Shown piece after piece: positions 34,109-43,743 of a DNA stretch of 64,000 nt. Each line of letters starts with the position of its first letter. Within the stretch, counting starts at the first letter, position 1. Source of the DNA: Halomonas sp. A40-4 (GTDB lineage Bacteria; Pseudomonadota; Gammaproteobacteria; Pseudomonadales; Halomonadaceae); assembly GCF_015767635.1 (NCBI RefSeq), contig NZ_CP065230.1, positions 806,001 through 870,000 on the forward strand, read 5' to 3'. The notes beneath the pieces were generated by a model. The model ran no database searches. It was not told where the DNA came from and saw nothing but the letters and a program-made list of their open reading frames with translations. A program made the position numbers and the translations under genes.

Positions 34109-35023
34109 ATGGATCGTTTCAATGCAATGCAGGCCTTTGCTCGGGTGGTGGAGACGGGCAGCTTTACCAAGGCGGCTGACACACTTCACATGAGCAAGAC
34201 CAGCGTGACGCGGCTCGTGCAACAACTGGAAGCGCGCCTGCGCGTCAAGCTGCTCAATCGCACCACCCGCAAGGTTAACGTCACGGCGGACGGTGCCGCC
34301 TACTACGAGCGCGTCATCAAGCTGCTGGCTGATATGGATGATGCCGAAACCAGCCTGTCCAACGCCTCGGTGTTGCCTCGCGGCCGACTGAGAGTAGATG
34401 TGCCCAGCCCTTTCGCTCGCATGATCCTGATTCCTGCCTTACCTGCTTTTCACGCTCAATATCCCGATATTCAAATCGATATGGGCGTCAGTGATCGCAT
34501 GGTGGATTTAATCGATGAAAGCGTGGACTGTGTGGTGCGGGGCGGAGAGCTTACCGATTTATCTTTGATGGCACGTCGCGTGGGTGATCTGACGCTGGGT
34601 GTTTACGCTGCACCAAACTATCTAAAACGGGCAGGTGTTCCTTCGCACCCCCAAGAACTGTCGCTCCCGCCTCACTACATTGTCGGTTTCAGATGGGCAC
34701 GCACAGGCTCTGCCTTTCCCTATGCCCTGCACCGCAACTCAGAGCGTGTCACCGTGCAGGGGCGCTATGTGATCTCGGTCGACGATGGCAATGCTGGGCT
34801 TGCCGCGGGCCTGGCGGGGCTCGGCGTTATTTGGTTGCCTGATTATATGGCTAGGGATCACGTATCTTGCGGCGAGTTGGTACGTTTGTTTGATGATTGG
34901 CACTTGGAGCCGATGCCAATGTACATCGCCTTTCCACCCAATCGACACGTCAGTGCCAAGCTGCGTGTGTTCATCGATTGGGTCGTCGAGTTGATGGCGC
35001 AGCATGCGCCCGTCATGGGGTAA
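34109..35023 (+). CDS. LysR-family transcriptional regulator
   Basis: A 304-residue regulator. The helix-turn-helix is at residues 5-60 (FARVVETGSFTKAADTLHMS; KTSVTRLVQQLEARLRVKLL NRTTR), followed by the effector domain from about residue 90. It belongs to the large CrgA/DsdC-like group. ATG 34109 follows ACGAGG at a suitable distance and the LysR family start (MDRFNAMQAF). The divergent RidA gene is its likely target. Confidence 0.9.
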   Translation: MDRFNAMQAFARVVETGSFTKAADTLHMSKTSVTRLVQQLEARLRVKLLNRTTRKVNVTADGAAYYERVIKLLADMDDAETSLSNASVLPRGRLRVDVPSPFARMILIPALPAFHAQYPDIQIDMGVSDRMVDLIDESVDCVVRGGELTDLSLMARRVGDLTLGVYAAPNYLKRAGVPSHPQELSLPPHYIVGFRWARTGSAFPYALHRNSERVTVQGRYVISVDDGNAGLAAGLAGLGVIWLPDYMARDHVSCGELVRLFDDWHLEPMPMYIAFPPNRHVSAKLRVFIDWVVELMAQHAPVMG

Positions 35024-35112
35024 AAGCGGCTTGGTCGATCGTGCACTCTCTGCGTTATGCTAGGCGGTTTCGCCATGTGGTGTGAAACGACTCAAACGGA
35101 GTTTGTACGCTT

Positions 35113-36768
35113 ATGATCAACCCCCGGGGGCTTACCCGCATTCCTCTCCGACATGCCACCTTTATTGCCTGTTTGTTGCTGTTGGCGATCTCGCTGATTG
35201 GGCTGATGTTTTCAATGATGTGGCTGTGGGGCGTGGTGGTCTTCGGCCTGCTGTCGGCGCTTGGGGTCCACGATGTACGTCAGCGTCGGCGTACCGTTAG
35301 CCGTAATTACCCCATCCTGGCCCACCTACGCTATATCCTTGAGTCGATAGGCCCGGAGGTTCGGCAGTATTTTATCCAGTCGGACTTGGACGCGCGGCCT
35401 TTCTCGCGGGAACAGCGGGCGGTGGTCTATCAGCGTGCCAAGAATGAAAGCGACAAGAAGCCGTTTGGCTCGTTGTTGGACATGTATCAGCCGGGCCATG
35501 AATGGATCAATCATTCCCTTCAACCCAGCACTATCGACGATCACGATTTTCGTGTTCAGGTGGGCGGCAGCCGCTGCCGTAAGCCCTATTCCACCAGTGT
35601 GTTCAATGTTTCGGCGATGAGTTTTGGTTCGCTGTCGGCCAATGCGATTGAGGCGCTTAATGCCGGAGCGCACAAGGGTGGCTTTTATCACGATACCGGT
35701 GAGGGATCGATCTCCCGCTACCATCGCAAGCACGGTGGTGATTTGGTGTGGGAGATAGGCTCGGGCTACTTCGGCTGCCGTAACGACGATGGAACCTTCA
35801 GCGAGGAGCGCTTTGCGGCGAATGCCTGCGACGATCAGGTGAAGATGATAGAGATCAAGCTTTCCCAGGGGGCAAAGCCCGGTCATGGAGGCATTCTGCC
35901 AGGCGCCAAGGTGACTGCTGAAATCGCTGAGGCGCGGGGCGTACCGATAGGCGAGGATGTTGTCTCACCCGCCGCCCATACGGCGTTTTCAACGCCGCTG
36001 GCGTTAATGCATTTTATCGCCCGCCTGCGTGAGCTTTCCGAAGGTAAACCGGTGGGCTTCAAGCTGGCGATTGGCCATCCATGGGAGTGGTTTGCCATTG
36101 TCAAAGCCATGCTTGAAACCGGCGAGCGGCCGGATTTTATTGTGGTTGACGGAGGCGAGGGCGGCACAGGGGCAGCGCCGCTGGAATTTATCAATCGGCT
36201 CGGGGTACCGCTAACCGAGGCGCTGACTCTGGTTCACAATACGCTGGTGGGTGCTGGGCTGCGTGACGAAATTCGCATTGGAGCGGCGGGCAAGATCATG
36301 TCCGGTTTTCATATTGCCCGCACTATCGCCCTGGGAGCCGATTGGTGCAACGCCGGTCGAGGCTTCATGTTTTCACTGGGGTGTATTCAGGCGCTCAACT
36401 GCCATACCGATAAATGCCCCAGCGGGGTGGCAACCCAGGACCCGAAGCGGGGGCAGCATTTGGATGTCGCCGATAAGTCTGAACGGGTCTATCACTACCA
36501 CCGCAACACCCTAAGAGCGTTGGCAGAGATGCTGGCCGCCGCCGGGCTTGGTCATACCAGTGAGCTGGGCCCAGAGCACATTATCCGGCGGGTGTCAGAA
36601 AATGAGATTCAATCCTACGATCAGCTTTTCACGTTCTTGAAGCCTAACGAGTTGCTGACCGGGAACTGCCATCACACAGTCTTTGAGCACTACTGGGAAA
36701 ACGCCCGGTCAGATTCGTTCTTACCGCCTTCGCGGATTGCTCAATTGCGTTTCACTAAACTGGAGTGA
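35113..36768 (+). CDS. FMN-binding glutamate synthase family protein
   Basis: A 551-residue protein with two N-terminal helices (about 10-55) followed by a GltB-like TIM-barrel synthase domain. Visible motifs are the flavin-binding VFNVSAMSFGSLSANAIEAL, PGHGGILPGAKVT, FIVVDGGEGGTGAAPLEFIN and the iron-sulfur cysteine cluster in CIQALNCHTDKCPSGVATQD. It lacks the amidotransferase and GXGXG domains of true glutamate synthase. Its physiological reaction is not established. The membrane anchor is usual in this stand-alone group. Confidence 0.9.
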   Translation: MINPRGLTRIPLRHATFIACLLLLAISLIGLMFSMMWLWGVVVFGLLSALGVHDVRQRRRTVSRNYPILAHLRYILESIGPEVRQYFIQSDLDARPFSREQRAVVYQRAKNESDKKPFGSLLDMYQPGHEWINHSLQPSTIDDHDFRVQVGGSRCRKPYSTSVFNVSAMSFGSLSANAIEALNAGAHKGGFYHDTGEGSISRYHRKHGGDLVWEIGSGYFGCRNDDGTFSEERFAANACDDQVKMIEIKLSQGAKPGHGGILPGAKVTAEIAEARGVPIGEDVVSPAAHTAFSTPLALMHFIARLRELSEGKPVGFKLAIGHPWEWFAIVKAMLETGERPDFIVVDGGEGGTGAAPLEFINRLGVPLTEALTLVHNTLVGAGLRDEIRIGAAGKIMSGFHIARTIALGADWCNAGRGFMFSLGCIQALNCHTDKCPSGVATQDPKRGQHLDVADKSERVYHYHRNTLRALAEMLAAAGLGHTSELGPEHIIRRVSENEIQSYDQLFTFLKPNELLTGNCHHTVFEHYWENARSDSFLPPSRIAQLRFTKLE

Positions 36769-36817
36769 ACGGCATAACGGCTAGACGCCAATCATAAGAT
36801 GCATTGCGTTGTGCTAC

Positions 36818-37438
36818 CTACGCTCGACTCAACCGGTGGCGTAGTTTGGGCAGCGTGCGCGAGACAGGGGGCAGACGGGTGGCCATGACGAGCGCGCCAA
36901 TGGCCGCATACATTGCCCATTCGCCCATATCGGCGCGTACCACCCAGAAAAAGTGCAGCAGAACGAGGCCCAAGATAGCGTAGGAAAATTTGTGCAGTGG
37001 CTTCCAGCGTTTGCCCAGGCGACGCATCGACCATTTGTTGGACGTTGCCCCGAGTACGGCCAGGCCGATTAGCGCGATCATGCCGACGATAATATACGGG
37101 CGCTTGACGATTTCGCTGCCCAGCAGTGCCCAGTTAAGCCCCAGAATAAACAGCGCGTAACTGAGCATATGCAGGGTGGCGTAGGCGAGCGTCCACAAAC
37201 CCAACTGGCGCCGGATCAGCGCGAAGCCTTTCCAGCGGGTTAGCTTGGTCAGCGGCGTCAGGCTGAGGGTAAACAGCAGCATCCACAGCCCGCCAATCCC
37301 GATGTTGAGCAGCAGGTAGCGCCCTGGCTCCGGGCCAGCGGCGTTGTTCGCCACCTGCCAACTCCAGACTATCAGCGGCGCGAGTGCAGCGAGAAACACT
37401 GCCACCCGCCAGGCCAACCATTTGCGCTGCGTTGCCAT
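36818..37438 (-). CDS. msrQ: Haem-binding membrane subunit MsrQ
   Basis: A 206-residue inner-membrane cytochrome b-type protein with about six helices that passes electrons from the quinone pool to periplasmic MsrP. Conserved features include RWKGFALIRRQLGLWTLAYA, TLHMLSYALFILGL (haem His) and WKPLHKFSYAILGLVLLHFF (haem His pair). The ATG overlaps the msrP stop by 1 bp, fixing the operon msrPQ. Confidence 0.93.
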   Translation of the reverse strand: MATQRKWLAWRVAVFLAALAPLIVWSWQVANNAAGPEPGRYLLLNIGIGGLWMLLFTLSLTPLTKLTRWKGFALIRRQLGLWTLAYATLHMLSYALFILGLNWALLGSEIVKRPYIIVGMIALIGLAVLGATSNKWSMRRLGKRWKPLHKFSYAILGLVLLHFFWVVRADMGEWAMYAAIGALVMATRLPPVSRTLPKLRHRLSRA

Positions 37439-38457
37439 CAGTAGTGCTTCCTCAAGTCCATGCCCGCATAGAGCTCGGCGACTTCATCTTCGTAGCCGTT
37501 GAACATCCGGGTGTCGATGGTATTGGAGTTGAAGAGGGTGTTGGGTAGGCGGCGCTCGGTTGCCTGGCTCCAGCGGGGATGGTCCACATTGGGGTTAACG
37601 TTGGCGTAAAAGCCGTACTCATCCGAGGCAATCTTCTGCCAGGAGTTGACCGGTTGTTCTTCGACCAGCGAGATGCGCACAATCGACTTGATGCTCTTGA
37701 AGCCGTACTTCCAGGGAACCACCAGCCGCAAGGGGGCGCCGTTCTGGTTGGGCAGTTCGCGGCCATACATGCCCATGGCCATTATCGTCAATGGGTGCAT
37801 GGCTTCGTCCAGGCGCAGGCCTTCCACGTAGGGCCAGTCGATGATCGAGAAGGATGAACGCTGACCGCGCATCTGCTCCGGGTCGACCAGGGTTTCAAAA
37901 CGTACGTACTTGGCTTTGCTGGTAGGATCGGCGCGCTTGATGATTTCGGCCAGCGGGATGCCCAGCCAGGGAATCACCATCGACCACGCTTCGACGCAGC
38001 GCAGGCGGTAAATGCGTTCTTCAAACTGCGACGGTTTGACCAGGTCCTCAAGCGCAAAACGTCCGCCGTTGTTCACCTCACCGTCGACCACCACGCTCCA
38101 CGGCTGGGTTTCCAGGCTACCCGCATGGCGGGCAGGGTCGCCCTTGTCGGTGCCGAATTCAAAAAAGTTATTGTATTGGCTGGCGTCATCAAAGGGCGCG
38201 AGCTTGTCCTTTTCAGGGTCGCTTGGGGTGATGGCATCCCACTTGGCGTCGCTGATCTTTTCTTTCAGCCAACCGGGGGCATCGCCTTCGGGAACGTCCG
38301 AATAGTCGTCGGCGGCGGCCTGGGCACCACCAGAGAGCGCGAGCCCTGCCCCCAGGCCTGCCATGCCGCCCATAAAGCGCCGTCGGGATAGGTAGATAGA
38401 CTCGGGCGTGACATCGGATTCGTGCAAGTCACTCGGTTTGGCAATCTTTATAAGCAT
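37438..38457 (-). CDS. msrP: Protein-methionine-sulfoxide reductase catalytic subunit MsrP
   Basis: A 339-residue periplasmic molybdopterin enzyme that repairs oxidised methionines in envelope proteins. The twin-arginine signal is SRRRFMGGMAGLGAGLALSG. The Mo-ligand Cys is in YRLRCVEAWSMVIPWLGIPL, with further family blocks GQRSSFSIIDWPYVEGLRLD and LPNQNGAPLRLVVPWKYGFK. ATG 38457 has AGGAGG upstream. Exposure to oxidants such as hypochlorite induces this system in other proteobacteria. Confidence 0.95.
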   Translation of the reverse strand: MLIKIAKPSDLHESDVTPESIYLSRRRFMGGMAGLGAGLALSGGAQAAADDYSDVPEGDAPGWLKEKISDAKWDAITPSDPEKDKLAPFDDASQYNNFFEFGTDKGDPARHAGSLETQPWSVVVDGEVNNGGRFALEDLVKPSQFEERIYRLRCVEAWSMVIPWLGIPLAEIIKRADPTSKAKYVRFETLVDPEQMRGQRSSFSIIDWPYVEGLRLDEAMHPLTIMAMGMYGRELPNQNGAPLRLVVPWKYGFKSIKSIVRISLVEEQPVNSWQKIASDEYGFYANVNPNVDHPRWSQATERRLPNTLFNSNTIDTRMFNGYEDEVAELYAGMDLRKHY

Positions 38458-38715
38458 TGGATGCCTCCTGTGGGGGTAAGCCGTCGACAGAGGGTGGCTG
38501 GGTTCGCTATAACATCAGCATCGTTTTAAAGCATACGCATTCGACGCTGAATTGGATGAAGGGTTCTACATAACTTGTATGCAAAAGCTTATAAAAACAA
38601 GTTGCAGGTGATCTTTTTCTTGCCGAGCGGGTGTAACGATGAACGCTGGCTCGGTCATCCTATTCAGTAGACAGTTTCAAAACCTTATTGCTCTGACCGA
38701 CTGACAAGGAAAACC

Positions 38716-39690
38716 ATGGCTTCAAAACGCCGTGAACTGGTGTCGTTAATTGAACAGGGAACACTACCGCCCGAGCAGGTGGCGCGCGCGGTGGACGTTG
38801 CCGAGTTGTCTCCTTCCTCCCGGGCCTGGGCCGTGCTGATTGATCGGCTGCTGTTATGGCTAGGCGGGCTGGCGCTGGCTTTCGCAGTGCTGTTTTTCAT
38901 CGCGTATAACTGGGCAGAGATGGGCCGCTGGCCGCGTTTTGCACTGGTGCAGGTGGCGCTGGTGTTGGCAGCCGGGGTTGCCGTTTGGGGCACTACTCGG
39001 CGGTTGATCTTTAGGGTTGCGATAATGGCAGCGTGCCTGCTGGTCGGGGTGCTCTTGGCGTTGTTGGGTCAGGTGTATCAAACCGGCGCTGACCCATGGC
39101 AATTGTTCTTTGCTTGGGCGGTGCTTACGCTGCCCTGGGTTTGGGTGGCGCGTTTTGAAGTGCTCTGGGTGTTGTGGCTCGGGCTGCTTAACGTGTCGCT
39201 TTGGCTTTATTTTCGAACTTGGGGCGGGGCGCTGGATATTTGGTTTATCAGCAGTGATGCCATTTTCTGGTGGCTATTTGCGCTCAATACTTTCGCACTT
39301 GCTGTGTGGGAGTGGGGGCTACAGCGCAGGGGCTGGCGCTCGAGTCGTTGGGGGATACGCTTATTGGCGCTGGGAAGTGGGGTGACTGTCACGTTCCTGA
39401 TGATGACATGGATCGTCAATTCGGCGTCTTTTGCACCGACGCTAGTGGTTTACCCGCTGTGGTTGTTGGCCCTGTATAGCATGTATCGCCTCTGGCGCCC
39501 CGATTTACTGTTGGTGGCGGGGGGCTGTGTATCGGTGATTAGTGTCGTGACGTTACTGATGGCCAGGTTCTTGATAGGGAAGGACGAGTGGCAGGCGGGC
39601 AGTATGCTGATGCTTGCGCTTGTGGTGTTAGCACTGGGGGCTGGGGCCGTGGTGTGGTTGAAGCGTTTACACTTGGAGGTTACCCAATGA
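38716..39690 (+). CDS. DUF2157 membrane protein
   Basis: A 324-residue inner-membrane protein of unknown function. A soluble N-terminal segment (ASKRRELVSLIEQGTLPPEQ VARAVDVA) typical of DUF2157 precedes about nine helices. It overlaps the next gene by 4 bp and belongs to a three-gene set (DUF2157, DUF4401, GDYXXLXY) found together in many proteobacteria. Confidence 0.88.
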   Translation: MASKRRELVSLIEQGTLPPEQVARAVDVAELSPSSRAWAVLIDRLLLWLGGLALAFAVLFFIAYNWAEMGRWPRFALVQVALVLAAGVAVWGTTRRLIFRVAIMAACLLVGVLLALLGQVYQTGADPWQLFFAWAVLTLPWVWVARFEVLWVLWLGLLNVSLWLYFRTWGGALDIWFISSDAIFWWLFALNTFALAVWEWGLQRRGWRSSRWGIRLLALGSGVTVTFLMMTWIVNSASFAPTLVVYPLWLLALYSMYRLWRPDLLLVAGGCVSVISVVTLLMARFLIGKDEWQAGSMLMLALVVLALGAGAVVWLKRLHLEVTQ

Positions 39691-40754
39691 CGCGCGAAAC
39701 GACACCTCTAATCATCCGGTTGGATCAGGCGGGTATCCCGTTAAACGAGCACGACACAGCAGCATCCCCGGAAGTGCCTTGGTTTGTACGCCTGTTGCAG
39801 GCATTTTCCGGTTGGCTGGCGGCGTTGTTCCTGCTTGGCTTTATCGGCCTGGGGGCTATGTCGGTGGTGGAAAGTTCGACGGCGTCGATGGGGCTGGGAA
39901 TCGCCATGATCGTTGCCGCGTTTGCATTATTACGTGCGGCTCGCAGTGATGTGCTTGAACACTTGGCGCTGGCAGTGAGTTTGGTCGGCCAACTGTTAGT
40001 GGCTTGGGCATGGGTGATGGTCTGGGAAACGTCTGCTTATCTCTGGTGGCCACTGTTGGGTTTGCAGGTCGTGCTGGCGCTGGTCATGCCGAGTCTGGTT
40101 CATCGAAGCTTTTCTGCCTTTGCCGCCAGCTTGGCGCTGTATATGGCCTTGGCGATGAGTGCTTTGGACCAAGCCGCGAGCGGGCTGGTGCTGTTGGCGC
40201 TTACGCTGTTCTGGCTGAATGAGTTTCGCTGGCCCAGGCATATCAGAAGTGTCCAGGCCTGGGGCTATGGCCTCTTGGTGGGCCTGCTGGTATTGCAGGG
40301 AGTCGCGCATGTCGGGCAGCCGTTATTGATTCAATTTGAAAGTCACAGTACAGGCACCGGAGGGTGGTTGGCGCCGTGGTTGAATACCCTCGTATTAGCG
40401 CTGACGCTGGCACTGCTGCTGCAAAGGGTTTTCAAAACGCAACCGCGGCATTGGAGCGTCTTTGTAGGGGTTGCCGCGTTGCTCTTGATGTCTCTATACG
40501 TACCAATGGTTGTGCAAGGTGTCGTGGTGATGTTGCTGGGGGTTGCTATAGGTCATCGCCTACTGATGGGGCTAGGTGTGCTGTCGCTGCTGGTGGGGAT
40601 GGGCAGCTATTACTACTGGCTGGATACGACGCTACTCATCAAGGCATTAACGCTGTTAGTGATAGGGGTACTGTCTTTCGTGCTGCGTTGGGTGCTGCGC
40701 AAGTCACTGCGTGTGTGGCATGGCGCCATCACACCGCGGGAGCCCAGGTCATGA
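39687..40754 (+). CDS. DUF4401 membrane protein
   Basis: A 355-residue protein with about ten hydrophobic helices after a short soluble N-terminus (HDTAASPEVPWFVRLLQAFS GWLAALF is typical of the family). The start at ATG 39687 is fixed by the ATGA overlap with the upstream gene; the frame is open upstream but that part is a shadow. Function is unknown. Confidence 0.87.
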   Translation: MTRETTPLIIRLDQAGIPLNEHDTAASPEVPWFVRLLQAFSGWLAALFLLGFIGLGAMSVVESSTASMGLGIAMIVAAFALLRAARSDVLEHLALAVSLVGQLLVAWAWVMVWETSAYLWWPLLGLQVVLALVMPSLVHRSFSAFAASLALYMALAMSALDQAASGLVLLALTLFWLNEFRWPRHIRSVQAWGYGLLVGLLVLQGVAHVGQPLLIQFESHSTGTGGWLAPWLNTLVLALTLALLLQRVFKTQPRHWSVFVGVAALLLMSLYVPMVVQGVVVMLLGVAIGHRLLMGLGVLSLLVGMGSYYYWLDTTLLIKALTLLVIGVLSFVLRWVLRKSLRVWHGAITPREPRS

Positions 40755-41281
40755 TGCTTAGTGCCAAGTGGAGCCGCGTTGTCATTATTGTGACCACCTT
40801 GCTGATTCTTGCGGTGGTCAACTGGGCAATTTGGGAGAAAGAGCGCCACCTGGCCGAGGGTGACATCGTTTACCTTGAGCTGGCGCCCGTCGACCCGCGT
40901 TCACTGATGCAGGGTGACTATATGGCGCTCAATTTTGAGTTGAGTAATGCTATTCAGCGCGCACTTCGTCAGCACCACGAAGAAGGCACCCCAAAGGCAA
41001 AGAATGGTGATGTCATTGTGCGCCTGGATGAACAGCGTATCGCCCACTTTCAGCGCCTGGATGATGGCACCTCTTTAGCCGACGACGAACAGCAACTGCG
41101 CTATCGGATTCGTAATGGCCAAGTGCGCTTTGCCACTGATGCCTTCTTTTTCCAGGAAGGTCATGTTGAACGCTACGAGCCTGCCCGTTACGGCCGTTTT
41201 CGTATCAATGAAGATGGCGAACCCTTACTGGTTTCTCTCCATGATAGTGAGCTTAATCTGCTGGGAGCGTCGGCTCGGTAA
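40751..41281 (+). CDS. GDYXXLXY-domain membrane protein
   Basis: A 176-residue protein with one N-terminal helix (VVIIVTTLLILAVVNWAIW) and a periplasmic domain that contains the naming motif as GDYMALNF, preceded by YLELAPVDPRSLMQ. It starts at ATG 40751, overlapping the DUF4401 stop. The three genes are translationally coupled and probably form a complex (inference); no activity is known. Confidence 0.87.
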   Translation: MMLSAKWSRVVIIVTTLLILAVVNWAIWEKERHLAEGDIVYLELAPVDPRSLMQGDYMALNFELSNAIQRALRQHHEEGTPKAKNGDVIVRLDEQRIAHFQRLDDGTSLADDEQQLRYRIRNGQVRFATDAFFFQEGHVERYEPARYGRFRINEDGEPLLVSLHDSELNLLGASAR

Positions 41282-41290
41282 TCTCCCATG

Positions 41291-42202
41291 TCAGTATTCA
41301 GAACCAAGCGCGGCATAGCGTTCGGCAAGAAAATCCAGCAGCGCTCTGACCGAAGGCAGTAAGCCGCGTCGCGATGGGTAAACCGCATGAATGACTTCCC
41401 GCCGTGGTTCCCACTCGGGCACTACTTGCACCAACGTTTTTGACCTGAGCGAATCTCCCAGCATCAAGCTAGGCAGTTGCACCACGCCGACGCCAGCTAA
41501 AGCCGCTTTATAGAGCGCGGTCATGTCAGTGGTAATAAAGCGCGGTGAATGTTCCACCACACTCTCGTCACCGTCCCGCTGCAAGCGCCAAACATGCGGT
41601 TCTTCCGGCCGCGCCCGGCTTAAGCTGGGCAGGTTGGCGAGCATCTCGGGGGTAGAGGGTACGCCATGCTGCTCAAGCAGTGCCGGACTTGCTACCAGGC
41701 ATTGGCCTCGATCCGACAGCACTTTAAGAATCAGGTCGCTGTCTTCAAGGGGGAAGGGGCGGGCACGCAGGGCGATATCCATACCCTCAACGAGCGGCTC
41801 AATGCGCCGATTGGTGCCTTCGAGATGAACCTCTACCTCGGGATAAAGGGTCATGAAGTCCGCCAGCATGGCACTCACGTGAAAGCTCAACAGCCCGGTG
41901 GGGCAGCTTATACGGATAACGCCGCAAGGGGCCTGCTTGCTCTCTTCAATGAACTGTTGGGCGGCTTCCGCTTCCACCAGCATCGCCTTGCAGTGCTGGT
42001 AATAACGTTGGCCAATATCGGTAAGCGTCAGGTGGCGGGTCGAGCGGTGCATCAGGCGAACATGCAACTGATTTTCTAGTTCGCCCACGCGCCTGCTCAG
42101 CTTGGATTTTGCGATGCCTAAGGCACGCCCCGCTGGCGAAAAACCACCGTGGTCGACGACCTTCACAAAGTAATACAGATCGTTAAGGTTGGGGGCCGTC
42201 AT
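41291..42202 (-). CDS. LysR-family transcriptional regulator
   Basis: A 303-residue regulator starting MTAPNLNDLYYFVKVVDHGG FSPAGRALGIAKSKLSRRVG, a clear LysR helix-turn-helix of the AaeR/CrgA group. The effector domain includes RISCPTGLLSFHVSAMLADF. ATG 42202 is chosen for the family start; upstream codons to 42313 are not conserved-looking. It is divergent from the isochorismatase-family gene at 42350 and is its likely regulator. Confidence 0.9.
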   Translation of the reverse strand: MTAPNLNDLYYFVKVVDHGGFSPAGRALGIAKSKLSRRVGELENQLHVRLMHRSTRHLTLTDIGQRYYQHCKAMLVEAEAAQQFIEESKQAPCGVIRISCPTGLLSFHVSAMLADFMTLYPEVEVHLEGTNRRIEPLVEGMDIALRARPFPLEDSDLILKVLSDRGQCLVASPALLEQHGVPSTPEMLANLPSLSRARPEEPHVWRLQRDGDESVVEHSPRFITTDMTALYKAALAGVGVVQLPSLMLGDSLRSKTLVQVVPEWEPRREVIHAVYPSRRGLLPSVRALLDFLAERYAALGSEY

Positions 42203-42349
42203 GTGTGTTCTCCCTATGCAACGCTGTGTCCTAATTTCTTTATCTAATCCTCGAATAAGCGGAATACACTCTATAAAGCATGTGGAAACGCATGTTGGCA
42301 CTTCATTAGCCACTGCTCACGCAGCCTTGTAGATAAAAAGGAGTACATC

Positions 42350-42973
42350 ATGGCCAAGCCCTATGTTCGTCTTGATAAAGAAAATGCCGCTGTTCTGTTG
42401 GTAGATCACCAAACCGGGTTGCTGTCGCTAGTACGTGACATTGATCCGGATCGTTTTAAAAATAACGTATTAGCGCTGGCGGATCTGGCTAAATATTTTG
42501 GACTGCCCACCATTCTCACCACGAGTTTTGAAGACGGTCCCAATGGCCCTCTGGTGCCCGAACTGAAAGCGATGTTTCCAGACGCCCCCTACATCGCACG
42601 TCCTGGGCAGATCAATGCCTGGGATAACGAGGATTTCGTTAGCGCCATAAAAGCAACGGGCAAAAAGCAGTTGATCATCGCCGGTGTGGTAACCGAAGTG
42701 TGTGTGGCTTTCCCGGCGCTCTCTGCTCTTGAAGAGGAATTTGACGTCTTCGTGATTACCGATGCTTCGGGCACCTTTAATGAGCTCACTCGTGATGCCG
42801 CCTGGGACCGTATGTCCACTGCAGGCGCACAACTGATGACATGGTTTGGCGCAGCCTGTGAGCTGCATCGCGATTGGCGCAATGATGTAGAAGGTCTCGG
42901 CACGCTGTTTGCCAACCACCTACCTGACTACCGTAATTTAATGAATAGTTACAGCACGCTGACCAGCAAGTAA
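42350..42973 (+). CDS. Isochorismatase-family cysteine hydrolase (YcaC-like)
   Basis: A 207-residue hydrolase. The catalytic triad is visible as Asp in AVLLVDHQTGLL, Lys in the AIKATGKKQLIIAG region and the nucleophile Cys in GVVTEVCVAFPALSAL, with the cis-peptide motif just before it. The sequence resembles YcaC. The substrate is unknown. AAGGAG lies upstream of the ATG at 42350. Confidence 0.9.
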   Translation: MAKPYVRLDKENAAVLLVDHQTGLLSLVRDIDPDRFKNNVLALADLAKYFGLPTILTTSFEDGPNGPLVPELKAMFPDAPYIARPGQINAWDNEDFVSAIKATGKKQLIIAGVVTEVCVAFPALSALEEEFDVFVITDASGTFNELTRDAAWDRMSTAGAQLMTWFGAACELHRDWRNDVEGLGTLFANHLPDYRNLMNSYSTLTSK

Positions 42974-43061
42974 ATCGTGCCCATGACGGGGGCGAGTGCG
43001 CCTCCGTCATGGCTTTTCAGGATGGCACCCACCGCGTGTCCATTGGTGATGGAAGATCAAA

Positions 43062-43643
43062 ATGATCTCTGAATCTCTTGCAGCTCCACCTAGCGAGTCG
43101 AGGGCGATCACACTGAAGATATGCCATCGTGTAAAGTCCGATGCCCGGGCCGAGTACGAGTCATGGTTAAAAAGAATTATTCATGTGGCCGCTCAGTATC
43201 CGGGGCATCTAGGCGTGCATATTTTGCGCCCTGCTGAGGGGCACAATGACTATGAAATCGCGCTAAGGTTTGCCTCCCATGCCGATGCAGGAAGATGGCT
43301 TGAGTCTGCCGAGCGAAAAGCACTGATCAATGATGCGTTACCTGCTTTTCGGGAAGAGGAGGTAATCGAGATTCAGAGCGGTATCGACTACTGGTTTTCG
43401 CCACCTAGTGCGCCCACCAACAAGCAGCCTGTGCGCTGGAAACAGTGGCTCGTGACCACCTCGGTTATCTGGCCGCTTACCCTTCTGGTTCCTGTTCTTT
43501 TGACACCGCTTTTTGCACTGCTCCCCTGGCTGAGTACGTGGGGGATCAGGCACGGTATCGTCGCGGCCAGCGTGGTAGGGCTGGTGGTCTATGTGGTGAT
43601 GCCTCGCGTCGTCCGTCTGGTCGCCCCATGGATGTTTCGCTGA
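43062..43643 (+). CDS. Antibiotic-biosynthesis-monooxygenase-domain protein with C-terminal membrane helices
   Basis: A 193-residue protein. The first 100 residues form an ABM-type ferredoxin fold (VKSDARAEYESWLKRIIHVA; YPGHLGVHILRP). The last 75 residues hold two or three hydrophobic helices (WLVTTSVIWPLTLLVPVLLT; GIVAASVVGLVVYVVMPRVV). This two-part design is known in several bacterial families without a fixed function. It may quench a small molecule at the inner membrane, but that is a guess. Confidence 0.85.
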   Translation: MISESLAAPPSESRAITLKICHRVKSDARAEYESWLKRIIHVAAQYPGHLGVHILRPAEGHNDYEIALRFASHADAGRWLESAERKALINDALPAFREEEVIEIQSGIDYWFSPPSAPTNKQPVRWKQWLVTTSVIWPLTLLVPVLLTPLFALLPWLSTWGIRHGIVAASVVGLVVYVVMPRVVRLVAPWMFR

Positions 43644-43743
43644 TATGGATTAACGTAATAGAAGCAAGTACTGGCAGTTGACTGCCTCATACAACCAGGC
43701 ACACGACATCGTTGTCTGCCTCTCACTGCTGGAGGAAAATCCT

